From contig JAGHIZ010000034.1 of the NCBI GenBank assembly GCA_017886875.1, forward strand, positions 1-50,251: a DNA stretch of 50,251 bases, given 5' to 3'. The notes below the pieces were generated by a model that was given only the letters and a program-made list of their open reading frames with translations, had not been told where the DNA came from and did not search any database. This document shows, one piece after another, positions 43,096 through 50,251 of the stretch; the stretch's first letter is position 1; every line of letters begins with the position of its first letter. The position numbers and the translations under genes are program-made. This DNA comes from Butyricicoccus sp. GTDB taxonomy: Bacteria; Bacillota; Clostridia; Oscillospirales; Butyricicoccaceae.

Positions 43096-44010
43096 GTGAG
43101 CTATTATACCGAAAGGCACGGGCTACGGAAGCCCGTTGAAAGAACATACAATGTTTCGGTTGAAATGTACTCGGTATTGTTTGACTGCTGTTCAAGATAT
43201 TTTGACAATATTTCATGGAAATATCCAGAGGAATGTCCAGATGGCAGAGGCTGCTATGGTTTGAACATGAACAAATTGAGCACAGCAATGCGATTTGAGA
43301 TTCCGGGATTGTACCAAAACGAGTATGGCAATATTGTTTGCCCCCAAAAAAGACCTTCGTGGGATGATACAGAGGAAGAATATGACCAATTTGCTCTGCT
43401 TGATTTTATTGAGTTCATCTATAACAATATACATGACATTGAAGAAAAGCATTGGCATGAGTGGTTTCACCACTATGACATGAGTTTTGACAAATCTCAA
43501 TTTGATAAACGAAAATTTAGAGATGAAATCAATGCTATTTTTAATAAAGTGGGGCTTTTGTATAGTTTATCTGATAAAGGTATGGTAGAACGCATAGTCG
43601 AAAATGGGGTTTTATCAAAAGACATAGAGAGTAAGATTACTTCTGTACAGGAGCCTGGGCTACGGGAATTGTTAAAAGATGCAATTATTCTTTATAAAAC
43701 ACCAAGCTCTAAAGCGAGACAAGACTCTGTGGAAAAAATATGGGATGCACTGGAGCGACTGAAAACATACTATACCACAATGGATAAAAAGGCATCTGCT
43801 TCAAAGATTGTGAATGACATGGCTGATGGAAATAGTAATTTTCATCAACTTTTTGACGATGAATTTGTGGCACTGACAAAGATCGGAAATAATTTTAGAA
43901 TTCGCCATCATGAAACGAATAAAATAGATATTACCGATAGCAAACACTATGACTATTTCTTTAATCGCTGTCTCTCCCTGATTGCACTTGCAGTCCAATA
44001 CTTGAAATAG
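43096..44010 (+). CDS. Probable abortive-infection protein with a HEPN-like C-terminus
   Basis: The 304-residue protein starts with GTG after GGGAGATGAATTG. The family is not firmly recognised. The N-terminus (ERHGLRKPVERTYNVSVEMYSVLFDCCSRYF) and the C-terminus (IRHHETNKIDI, then HYDYFFNRCLSLIALAVQYLK) resemble Abi-type proteins with a C-terminal helical domain (AbiJ/Abi-C like). RIRHHE at residues 268-273 could be the R...H pair of a HEPN ribonuclease. It ends 10 bp before hsdR. Toxic RNase activity is inferred only. Confidence 0.6.
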   Translation: MSYYTERHGLRKPVERTYNVSVEMYSVLFDCCSRYFDNISWKYPEECPDGRGCYGLNMNKLSTAMRFEIPGLYQNEYGNIVCPQKRPSWDDTEEEYDQFALLDFIEFIYNNIHDIEEKHWHEWFHHYDMSFDKSQFDKRKFRDEINAIFNKVGLLYSLSDKGMVERIVENGVLSKDIESKITSVQEPGLRELLKDAIILYKTPSSKARQDSVEKIWDALERLKTYYTTMDKKASASKIVNDMADGNSNFHQLFDDEFVALTKIGNNFRIRHHETNKIDITDSKHYDYFFNRCLSLIALAVQYLK

Positions 44011-44020
44011 GAGGTGTATC

Positions 44021-47000
44021 ATGGACTACCAGTTTGTAAAGGGACAATTCACTGAGGATCAACTGGAACAAGCCATTATTGAGTTGTTTGTACAGCAAGG
44101 CTATTCCTATGTCCATGGTGAGAAACTCCATAGGAAATATGAAGATATATTGTTGCTGGATGATTTGCGTAATTATCTCTCAAGGCGTTATGCCCATACA
44201 AATCTTAGCAATGTGGAAATGAAAAAAATCATCAATAAGATACATTTGATTTCTACATCTCCACTTTATGCTGGCAACCGAGAAGCTTTTCGGATTGTGA
44301 ATGAGGGATTCGACCTACAAAGGGATGATCCAACCAAAGTTGCAGTACATATAGATTTTATCGATTTTGATACACCTGAAAACAATATTTTTAAGGTGGT
44401 AAATCAATATTGGGTAAAGGGAGAAGATTTGCGTAGACCAGATTTGTTAATCTTTATCAATGGCATTCCAGTTACAATTTGTGAATTTAAGTCTGCTATT
44501 AAAGAGGAGACAACCATATATGATGCATGGAAACAGATTTATATTCGTTATATACGAGATATTCCAAACCTGTTGAAATACTGTTTTCTATCAGTCATCA
44601 GTGATGGAGCGAATACACGTTTGGGAAGCATTTTTACACCATACGCCTACTACTATGCATGGAATAAGGTGAATGAGACAGATACTGTAGCAAACGGGAT
44701 TAGTTCTCTGAAAACTATGATTGAGGGAGCTTTTGCACCAGAGCGAATTCTGGCTATCTTGAGAGACTTTATCTTCTATCCGGATAATAGTGAGAACAGA
44801 GAGACCATTGTTTGCCGATATCCTCAGTATTTTGGTGCAACAAAAATGCTTGCCAATATCAAACGCCATTTACGTCCAGAGGGTGACGGTAAGGGAGGTA
44901 CCTATTTTGGTGCGACTGGATGTGGCAAAACTTATACTATGTTGTTTCTATCTCGCCTGATTACTCAACGGGATAATCAAACATTTCACAACCCGACCAT
45001 TATTATTTTGACAGACCGTGAAGACCTGGATACACAAACCTCAGAATTGTTTGTGACAGCATCGAAATACTTGCATGAGAAAGATGTTCGCAGTATTGAA
45101 AGCCGTAAAGATTTACAGGAAACATTGAGAAATAAACCCAGTGGTGGTGTGTATATCACAACCATTCAGAAATTCTGTGAAAATATAGGACTGCTTTCTG
45201 AACGTAGCAATATTATATGTATTTCAGATGAAGCACATCGAACACAGACCAGTGTAGGAGCCAAACTCAAGAAAACGGAGGAAGGTATCTTTACTACATT
45301 CGGCTTCGGGCATCATCTGCGTACGAGCTTCCCAAATGCCACCTATTGTGGCTTTACAGGAACACCTATTGATGAGACCATAGCGGTGTTTGGTGATGTT
45401 GTTGACACCTATACTATGAAAGAGTCCAGTGATGATGGGATTACTGTTCGTATTGCATATGAACCTCGACTGGCTCGTGTTATTCTTTCTGATGAGCAAG
45501 CAAAAGAAATTCAGCAGTATTATGATAAGTGTGCCGAAATGGGTTCTAATGAGGAACAAATCGAAGAAAGTCAGCGTACCATGAGTAAAATAACTGCTAT
45601 TTTGAGCCATCCAGATCGGCTGCATAAATTGGCAGTAGATATTGTGGAGCATTATGAAGCTCTTTGTTTTGAAAAGCCTGAAATTGTCCAGAAAGCGATG
45701 ATTGTCTGTGCCAGTAGAGAGATTGCCTTGTCATTGCTGAAGGAAATAGGAGAAATCCGACCAGATTGGACGGAAAAAAGAAAATCAGAGCATGAAGAAC
45801 AGTTGAGCAAAGAGGAATTGGATAAATTGATTCCTCTTGCTAAAATCAATTTGGTTGCAACCCGTGATAAAGATGATACCAAGGAACTATATGATTTGTG
45901 TGGTACAAAAGAATACAGAAAAAAGTTGGATCGCCAGTTTAAGAATAACAATTCAAACTTCAAAATTGCAGTGGTTGTAGATATGTGGATCACTGGCTTT
46001 GATGTTCCATCATTGGCTGTCATGTACGTTGATAAGCCACTGCAAAGACATACTCTGATACAAACCATTTCTCGTGTAAACCGGGTGTTTGATGGTAAGG
46101 ATAAAGGTCTTGTGGTAGACTATATTGGCATCAAAGATGATATGATGCAGGCAGTGAAGAAATATGGAGGTCCGCAGGATAGCCCTATTGATGAATTGAA
46201 GGTCTCTTTGGAGATTTTTCGTAATCATCTTGTCATGATCAATGAGTTACTGCATGGTTTTGATGCTACTAAATTCCATACCGGCAATCCGTTGGAACGA
46301 TTGGACTGTTTGAACCTAGCTGCGGAATATGTTCAGATGAGTAAAGAGATGCAGACTCGTTTTATGGGACTTTCTCGTCGTTTGAAAAGTGCTTATATGA
46401 TCTGTTTCCCGTCGGGCGAACTTACTGAGGAAGAAACCGCAACAGCACAATTTTATCTTGCTATTCGTTCTATCCTCTATAAACAGATCCAAGGAGATGC
46501 ACCTGATGCAGAAATCATGAATCAGGTTGTGGAAAAAATGGTTCAAAATGCAATTTCGTGTACAGGCATTGAAAATATTATTGATGAGCATAAATCTACT
46601 GATTTATTTAGTTATGAGTTTTTAACAGAGCTGAACCAAGTAAAGCTACCAATCACCAAATTTAATGCTATGCTAAGGTTGCTGCGTAAAGCGATCACAG
46701 CATATAGACGAACAAACAAGGTAAAATCTATAGAATTTGATGAACGTTTACGACAAGTGGTTGATGCATACAATAATCGTGATAAATTGATATTTACTAG
46801 TGAAGTGGTTGAGGATTTTGTGAATGATCTGTCTGATCAGCTTCTTCAAATTATGCGTGACCTGGAAAAAGACAAAGCATCTTTTGAGAAACTGGGTATC
46901 ACCTTTGAGGAAAAGGCTTTTTACGACATTCTGGTAAAAGTAAGAGATAGTCACGACTTTCCGTATGCAGATGAAAAGTGTTTAGTATTAGCAAAGAAAA

Positions 47001-47185
47001 TTAAAGAGTTGGTAGACGATAAATCACAGTTCGCTGATTGGGCTTCTCGTGATGATATTAAGAATCAGATGAATATGGAACTCACAGTATTACTCTATCA
47101 AAATGGTTACCCACCTGAGTGGGATGAAGAAGTATTTGATAAGGTTATGGAGCAAGCTGAGAATTTCAAGAAATATGCAGATTAA
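44021..47185 (+). CDS. hsdR: Type I restriction endonuclease subunit
   Basis: This is a 1054-residue protein. The N-terminal nuclease carries RRPDLLIFINGIPVTICEFKSA (Asp ... Glu-x-Lys, about residues 135-155). The motor has Walker A GATGCGKT (about 297), DEAH in ISDEAHRTQ (about 403), FTGTP and QTISRVNRVF. A C-terminal helical assembly domain follows. It cuts unmodified DNA after translocation, together with HsdM and HsdS. All key residues are present. GGAGGTG precedes the ATG. It is the last gene of the operon, separated from hsdS by three non-hsd genes. Confidence 0.95.
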   Translation: MDYQFVKGQFTEDQLEQAIIELFVQQGYSYVHGEKLHRKYEDILLLDDLRNYLSRRYAHTNLSNVEMKKIINKIHLISTSPLYAGNREAFRIVNEGFDLQRDDPTKVAVHIDFIDFDTPENNIFKVVNQYWVKGEDLRRPDLLIFINGIPVTICEFKSAIKEETTIYDAWKQIYIRYIRDIPNLLKYCFLSVISDGANTRLGSIFTPYAYYYAWNKVNETDTVANGISSLKTMIEGAFAPERILAILRDFIFYPDNSENRETIVCRYPQYFGATKMLANIKRHLRPEGDGKGGTYFGATGCGKTYTMLFLSRLITQRDNQTFHNPTIIILTDREDLDTQTSELFVTASKYLHEKDVRSIESRKDLQETLRNKPSGGVYITTIQKFCENIGLLSERSNIICISDEAHRTQTSVGAKLKKTEEGIFTTFGFGHHLRTSFPNATYCGFTGTPIDETIAVFGDVVDTYTMKESSDDGITVRIAYEPRLARVILSDEQAKEIQQYYDKCAEMGSNEEQIEESQRTMSKITAILSHPDRLHKLAVDIVEHYEALCFEKPEIVQKAMIVCASREIALSLLKEIGEIRPDWTEKRKSEHEEQLSKEELDKLIPLAKINLVATRDKDDTKELYDLCGTKEYRKKLDRQFKNNNSNFKIAVVVDMWITGFDVPSLAVMYVDKPLQRHTLIQTISRVNRVFDGKDKGLVVDYIGIKDDMMQAVKKYGGPQDSPIDELKVSLEIFRNHLVMINELLHGFDATKFHTGNPLERLDCLNLAAEYVQMSKEMQTRFMGLSRRLKSAYMICFPSGELTEEETATAQFYLAIRSILYKQIQGDAPDAEIMNQVVEKMVQNAISCTGIENIIDEHKSTDLFSYEFLTELNQVKLPITKFNAMLRLLRKAITAYRRTNKVKSIEFDERLRQVVDAYNNRDKLIFTSEVVEDFVNDLSDQLLQIMRDLEKDKASFEKLGITFEEKAFYDILVKVRDSHDFPYADEKCLVLAKKIKELVDDKSQFADWASRDDIKNQMNMELTVLLYQNGYPPEWDEEVFDKVMEQAENFKKYAD

Positions 47186-47204
47186 CTATATTGAGCAGTT
47201 TACA

Positions 47205-47385
47205 ACTTAGCAAGCAGGGCAAAGTGGTACCACTTTACTCATTTTTAAAATTTTGCTATTCGCTAAAATTTCAAAAATTGCTTGTTAGGGCAAGCCCTAA
47301 AACCCAAAAGAACAGCACTTTTCAGTGCTAGCTACTCGTTCATTCTGAACGTTTATTTTGCTAAACTCTTAGCCAAAATTAAAAA
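47205..47385. other. Candidate origin of transfer next to the relaxase gene
   Basis: The region holds the perfect palindrome AAAGTGGTACCACTTT (47221-47236), the AT palindrome-like AAATTTTGC...GCTAAAATTT (47247-47272), AGGGCAAGCCCT (47287-47298), AGCACTTTTCAGTGCT (47314-47329) and repeated (A/T)GGGCAA elements. Such clustering of inverted repeats next to a MOBP relaxase gene is what an oriT looks like. No nic site can be proven. The only other hairpin-rich gap of this kind is 2754-2968. Confidence 0.5.
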
Positions 47386-47390
47386 ATTTG

Positions 47391-47435
47391 TCCCAACCGA
47401 TACACATTAAAAGTGTAGTGGTTGGGATTTTTTTA
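47391..47435. terminator. Bidirectional terminator between hsdR and the relaxase
   Basis: Outer arms TCCCAACC (47391-47398) and GGTTGGGA (47420-47427) with inner ACAC/GTGT, followed by TTTTTTT on the plus strand and A-rich DNA before it. Confidence 0.85.
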
Positions 47436-48812
47436 TCTTTCATTTTTGTTTTTCTCTTGTTCTTTGGCTTTAGATTTTTCGTCTTTGTTGAGCATGACGT
47501 TTGTAATTTTTTTTGCAATTTGAAATTGCTTCATTTGTTCTCGTTTCTCTCTATACAATGCATAAGTCTTTTTCTTTTCACTTAACACATCAGAATATTG
47601 TTGATTTAACTCTTTTATCTTCGGTATTTTTCCGTCCAATTTAGAAAAAGCAGCTTTAGCTGCTTTATGCAATGTTAATTCTTCTCGATGAGCTTCAAAA
47701 AATTTTTTGCTGTATCCGTTTTTTCTATATTCAATATATACATCTCTGGTTTTTAGATAGTTAATAATTTGTGTTTTTAATTCTGCTATATCAGTTAATT
47801 CTTTTTCCATTTGCTTTATGCTGTCAGATAAATTATAAAACTCCTCAGAAATTTCATTAGACATTTTACAAAGTTTATCATAGTCATAGATTTCATTTTC
47901 TTGCAAAAAGGTTAACACTTGTGCCATTTGCTTGAGGTTGAAAACCTTTGCCCATCGCTGATAACCTATACCCTTTTTTGCAATAGTAGCAGATTGTAAA
48001 TCAATAAGCAGATTAAATTTTCTATTATTTGTTTTTTGAGATTTTGAATTACTGGATAAAATTTCACTTAAATCATATTCAGTGTATCCATCACCCAAAC
48101 TGGATAAACGGACAAAGCGTTTCTGTTTTTTAGATTTAATTGCTACATTCTTTCCTTTTTTTATTTCATATCCTGATTGTTCAAGAATGTTAATAAATTC
48201 ATTTGTATTTTTAGGATTTTGATTTAATGCAGTATCAATATCTTGACGAACAATATCACGCAATGATTGTTTTTTAGGATATTCAATACGTTTTTTTCTT
48301 TCTTTATAAGGTTTTTGTTCAATTATTGAAAGATTGTTTTCAATACATAGAACATCACTTATTTTCTTTATAGCTTGCCACGAATGTTTAAAATCTCTAA
48401 ACTTTCTTTTACAATCCAAAGTAGTAGAATTGAAAATAATATGGTTATGAATATGAGCTTTATCAGTATGTGTAGCTACAATAAAAGCGTGTTTGCCTTT
48501 TGTAAACTTCATTGCTAATTCATAGCCGATTTTGTTAGCTATTTCAGGTGTTACTTCATCAGGTTTGAACGATTGACGGATTTGATAAGCTATCACATCA
48601 TGTTTATGACTTCTTCCTGTAATATGCTCATATTGACGTTTAGACAATAAAAATTCTTCATCAACTGTCATAATATCACATTCATATGAGCTTATAAATT
48701 CACCATTATTTGTCTTATCGTTATTTTTTGAATATTCTATACGTTCAGATAAACATTGTGCTATACTTTTTCCTTTGTTGATATGCAAAGGAATCAATCT
48801 AGTTGCTGCCAT
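47433..48812 (-). CDS. MOBP-type relaxase
   Basis: This is a 459-residue protein. The N-terminal relaxase domain contains RQYEHITGRSHKHDVIAYQIRQSF and the HUH-type metal site H120-I-H122-N-H124 in AHIHNHIIFNS. The catalytic Tyr is probably Tyr27. A long, charged coiled C-terminus follows. It would nick oriT, attach to the 5' end and lead the strand through the channel. It resembles relaxases of Tn1549-type elements. The gene is on the minus strand, far from mobC. No membrane segment is seen. Confidence 0.92.
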   Translation of the reverse strand: MAATRLIPLHINKGKSIAQCLSERIEYSKNNDKTNNGEFISSYECDIMTVDEEFLLSKRQYEHITGRSHKHDVIAYQIRQSFKPDEVTPEIANKIGYELAMKFTKGKHAFIVATHTDKAHIHNHIIFNSTTLDCKRKFRDFKHSWQAIKKISDVLCIENNLSIIEQKPYKERKKRIEYPKKQSLRDIVRQDIDTALNQNPKNTNEFINILEQSGYEIKKGKNVAIKSKKQKRFVRLSSLGDGYTEYDLSEILSSNSKSQKTNNRKFNLLIDLQSATIAKKGIGYQRWAKVFNLKQMAQVLTFLQENEIYDYDKLCKMSNEISEEFYNLSDSIKQMEKELTDIAELKTQIINYLKTRDVYIEYRKNGYSKKFFEAHREELTLHKAAKAAFSKLDGKIPKIKELNQQYSDVLSEKKKTYALYREKREQMKQFQIAKKITNVMLNKDEKSKAKEQEKNKNER

Positions 48813-49243
48813 TTATATTCACTCCATATATTTATATAACTATGTTTTATTGTTAATTTATCTAGTTTATGATATAATGATATTATAATAATTAATTTGA
48901 AATATAAATTAATATGGTTGTCAAGTATCTTTTTTTAAATTGTTTGATATAAAAAATGTATAATAATATAAGTAGGATTAACTTTAAGATAGTAAAATAT
49001 ATAACGGGTTAAATTTTAAATGATTAACTTGTTAAATATAGTAAATAACTAAAAAATTATTTATTATAATAATTTTAATTCTATTGTCAAATAATAAGAG
49101 CAAGCTTTCAACTCAAAAGCATGTTTCTATATTTAATTAATATCAAAAGTTTATAATATGAAAATATGATAATTAAAAAACTATTTTATATCTAATCAAT
49201 ATCAATTATAAATTAACAGTATTAATAAAAGGATCAATAGAGT
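48813..49243. other. Gene-free AT-rich gap between relaxase and terminal gene
   Basis: This 431-bp divergent gap should hold the promoters of the relaxase (minus) and the terminal gene (plus). I see scattered TATAAT-like strings but no convincing -35 partner, no long hairpin and no coding frame. Confidence 0.4.
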
Positions 49244-49984
49244 ATGAATAAATTTAATAATGAGGCATATAAAAAATTAACAGAAGATTTGATTGGAAAT
49301 ATATTTTATACAAATACTTCTTTCCGAACAAAAATATCAATTATAAGACAATATACCGAAGTTATTGTTAGAAAATTACTAAATATAGATTCACATAAAC
49401 AGATAACACTAGGACAATCTGACATTGACAGTAGACTTCGCTCATTGCCGAATTATGAATATATTGCATCATCAATAGAGAATATTCGCAAAAAGGGAAA
49501 TTTAGCAACACATACTCAATGTCTAGAAAGTTTTTCAGAAGAAGATTTTAATAAAATAATGGACGATTTATTTAACATGTTATCTTTCCTTTTAATAAAT
49601 TATTTTGAAAAATATGAGTTCGGTTCAAGAAATGATATATTACAATCTTTTTCATTGCTTCCTCCTATCATAAGATATAAAATTTTAATATTCTTATATG
49701 AAAAAAATCCTAATAATATTATGGTAATAGACAAGTTAGTTTTGGCTATGGTAAAAGCCTTTGATGTTGAAACTGCAAATGAATGGGTAGAGAAACATAA
49801 AGATTATCTAATTAAAACTGTTTCTATGTCTCAAGTTGCATTTAATGAAATATCAAGAAAATATGGTAAATATATAGCTGAAGTTTTGCTGTACGAAGCT
49901 CCATGTATGTATGAACTATGTAAAAACAAAATTCTTGAAGTTGGAAATAGTATTTCTACTAACGGACGATTAACGGTGTATTGA
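49244..49984 (+). CDS. DUF4145-like protein at the element's right end
   Basis: This is a 246-residue protein. Residues 30-95 show the DUF4145/HEPN-like pattern IIRQYTEVIVRKLLNI ... IENIRKKGNLATH (R82-GN-H90), which in DUF4145 reads R..GN.AAH. The other half is helical and not recognised. The last residues (about STNGRLTVY) lie where the base composition changes, so the natural C-terminus may have been replaced at the junction with the neighbouring surface-protein gene. It may be a defence RNase or a domain of a restriction-linked protein. The ribosome site (AAAGGATC) is weak. Confidence 0.6.
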   Translation: MNKFNNEAYKKLTEDLIGNIFYTNTSFRTKISIIRQYTEVIVRKLLNIDSHKQITLGQSDIDSRLRSLPNYEYIASSIENIRKKGNLATHTQCLESFSEEDFNKIMDDLFNMLSFLLINYFEKYEFGSRNDILQSFSLLPPIIRYKILIFLYEKNPNNIMVIDKLVLAMVKAFDVETANEWVEKHKDYLIKTVSMSQVAFNEISRKYGKYIAEVLLYEAPCMYELCKNKILEVGNSISTNGRLTVY

Positions 49985-50251
49985 GTGACCCAGACGGCTA
50001 CATTAGCATGAAAGCAGATGATATTCTTGCGGATCTGTTCGGTGAGACCAATGCAATTACTGCATCTGCAGGGCAAGGTGGGGCAATCAGCCCACATGGA
50101 ATTATCTGTATCAAAGAAGGCGGCACACAGAGCTTCGTAATATCACCAGACAACAATTATGAGGTTGCATCTGTTATTGTTGATGGAGTCGATGTAACAA
50201 ATCAGCTTGTCAACAATCGATATACATTTTCTAATGTGAATGAACCGCATA
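49963..50251 (+). pseudogene. Fragment of a surface protein with a Big-like repeat (host side of the junction)
   Basis: The frame is open from 49963 to the window edge without a credible start. It reads NGVLSDPDGYISMKADDILADLF, then ISPHGIICIKEGGTQSFVISPD, NYEVASVIVDGVDVTNQ and YTFSNVNEPH. This second part is the common extracellular repeat 'xISPxGxxxVxxGGxQxFxIxPxxGYxxxxVxVDG...YTFxNV'. Codon use and GC content differ sharply from the element. It is therefore probably a host gene interrupted by insertion, or a gene whose 5' part was lost. Confidence 0.7.

Noticed and set aside
45224-45652. Long minus-strand frames inside hsdR
   Set aside because: They are antisense shadows of a well-supported gene and have no ribosome sites or family resemblance.

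Overview
This window is most of a conjugative mobile element from a low-GC Gram-positive host, most likely a gut Clostridium-type bacterium. The DNA is strongly AT-rich, genes start with AGGAGG-type ribosome sites followed by ATG, TTG or GTG, and the transfer genes belong to the Tn1549-like family of Clostridia. I cannot name the species. No integrase or resolvase is visible, so the recombinase end may lie outside the window, or the element may be a plasmid-like or integrated form.

Layout. 1-530: an IS630-like transposase tail, a terminator and a helix-turn-helix gene without a start codon. 0.69-6.45 kb: replication and maintenance, with a ribbon-helix-helix protein, a putative Rep, a long 22/67-bp iteron array (candidate origin), a primase-helicase split by a frameshift, and ParA with a small DNA-binding partner. 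6.8-8.4 kb: an unknown gene and a Fic protein. 8.7-29.9 kb: the conjugation operon in Tn1549-like order (PcfB, VirD4 coupling protein, CHC2 protein, Maff2, VirB6-like, MT-A70 methylase, PrgI, VirB4, NlpC/P60 hydrolase, DUF4315, DUF4366, a HicAB cassette, topoisomerase III, YodL, a giant methylase-helicase with TnpV nested in another frame, MobC).

30-37.5 kb: accessory and regulatory genes, comprising a 4-TM protein next to a gene stump, a RelB/Doc toxin-antitoxin pair, a MazF toxin with two ParB-fold proteins behind a likely structured RNA, three small DNA-binding proteins, a GAF-SARP regulator and a SLOG protein. 37.7-47.2 kb: a defence operon in which a type I restriction system (hsdM, hsdS, hsdR) carries three extra genes between hsdS and hsdR (a PF10137-type TIR protein, a DUF4062 protein and a possible HEPN/Abi protein). 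A PD-(D/E)XK nuclease gene lies upstream. 47.2-48.8 kb: a candidate oriT and the relaxase on the minus strand. 49.2-50.25 kb: a DUF4145-like gene, then at about 49,965-49,985 an abrupt change to more GC-rich DNA coding for part of a surface-protein repeat. That change is the likely right edge of the element.

How it fits together. Rep, iterons, primase-helicase and ParA would replicate and partition an excised circle. MobC and the relaxase would nick oriT, VirD4 would deliver the DNA, and the VirB3/B4/B6-like proteins with the NlpC/P60 hydrolase would build the channel. The restriction, TIR and toxin modules would protect the element and its host. Five genes carry a single in-frame stop or a one-base frameshift (primase, MT-A70, VirB4, giant helicase, nuclease). 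Either the element is decaying or the assembly has small errors.
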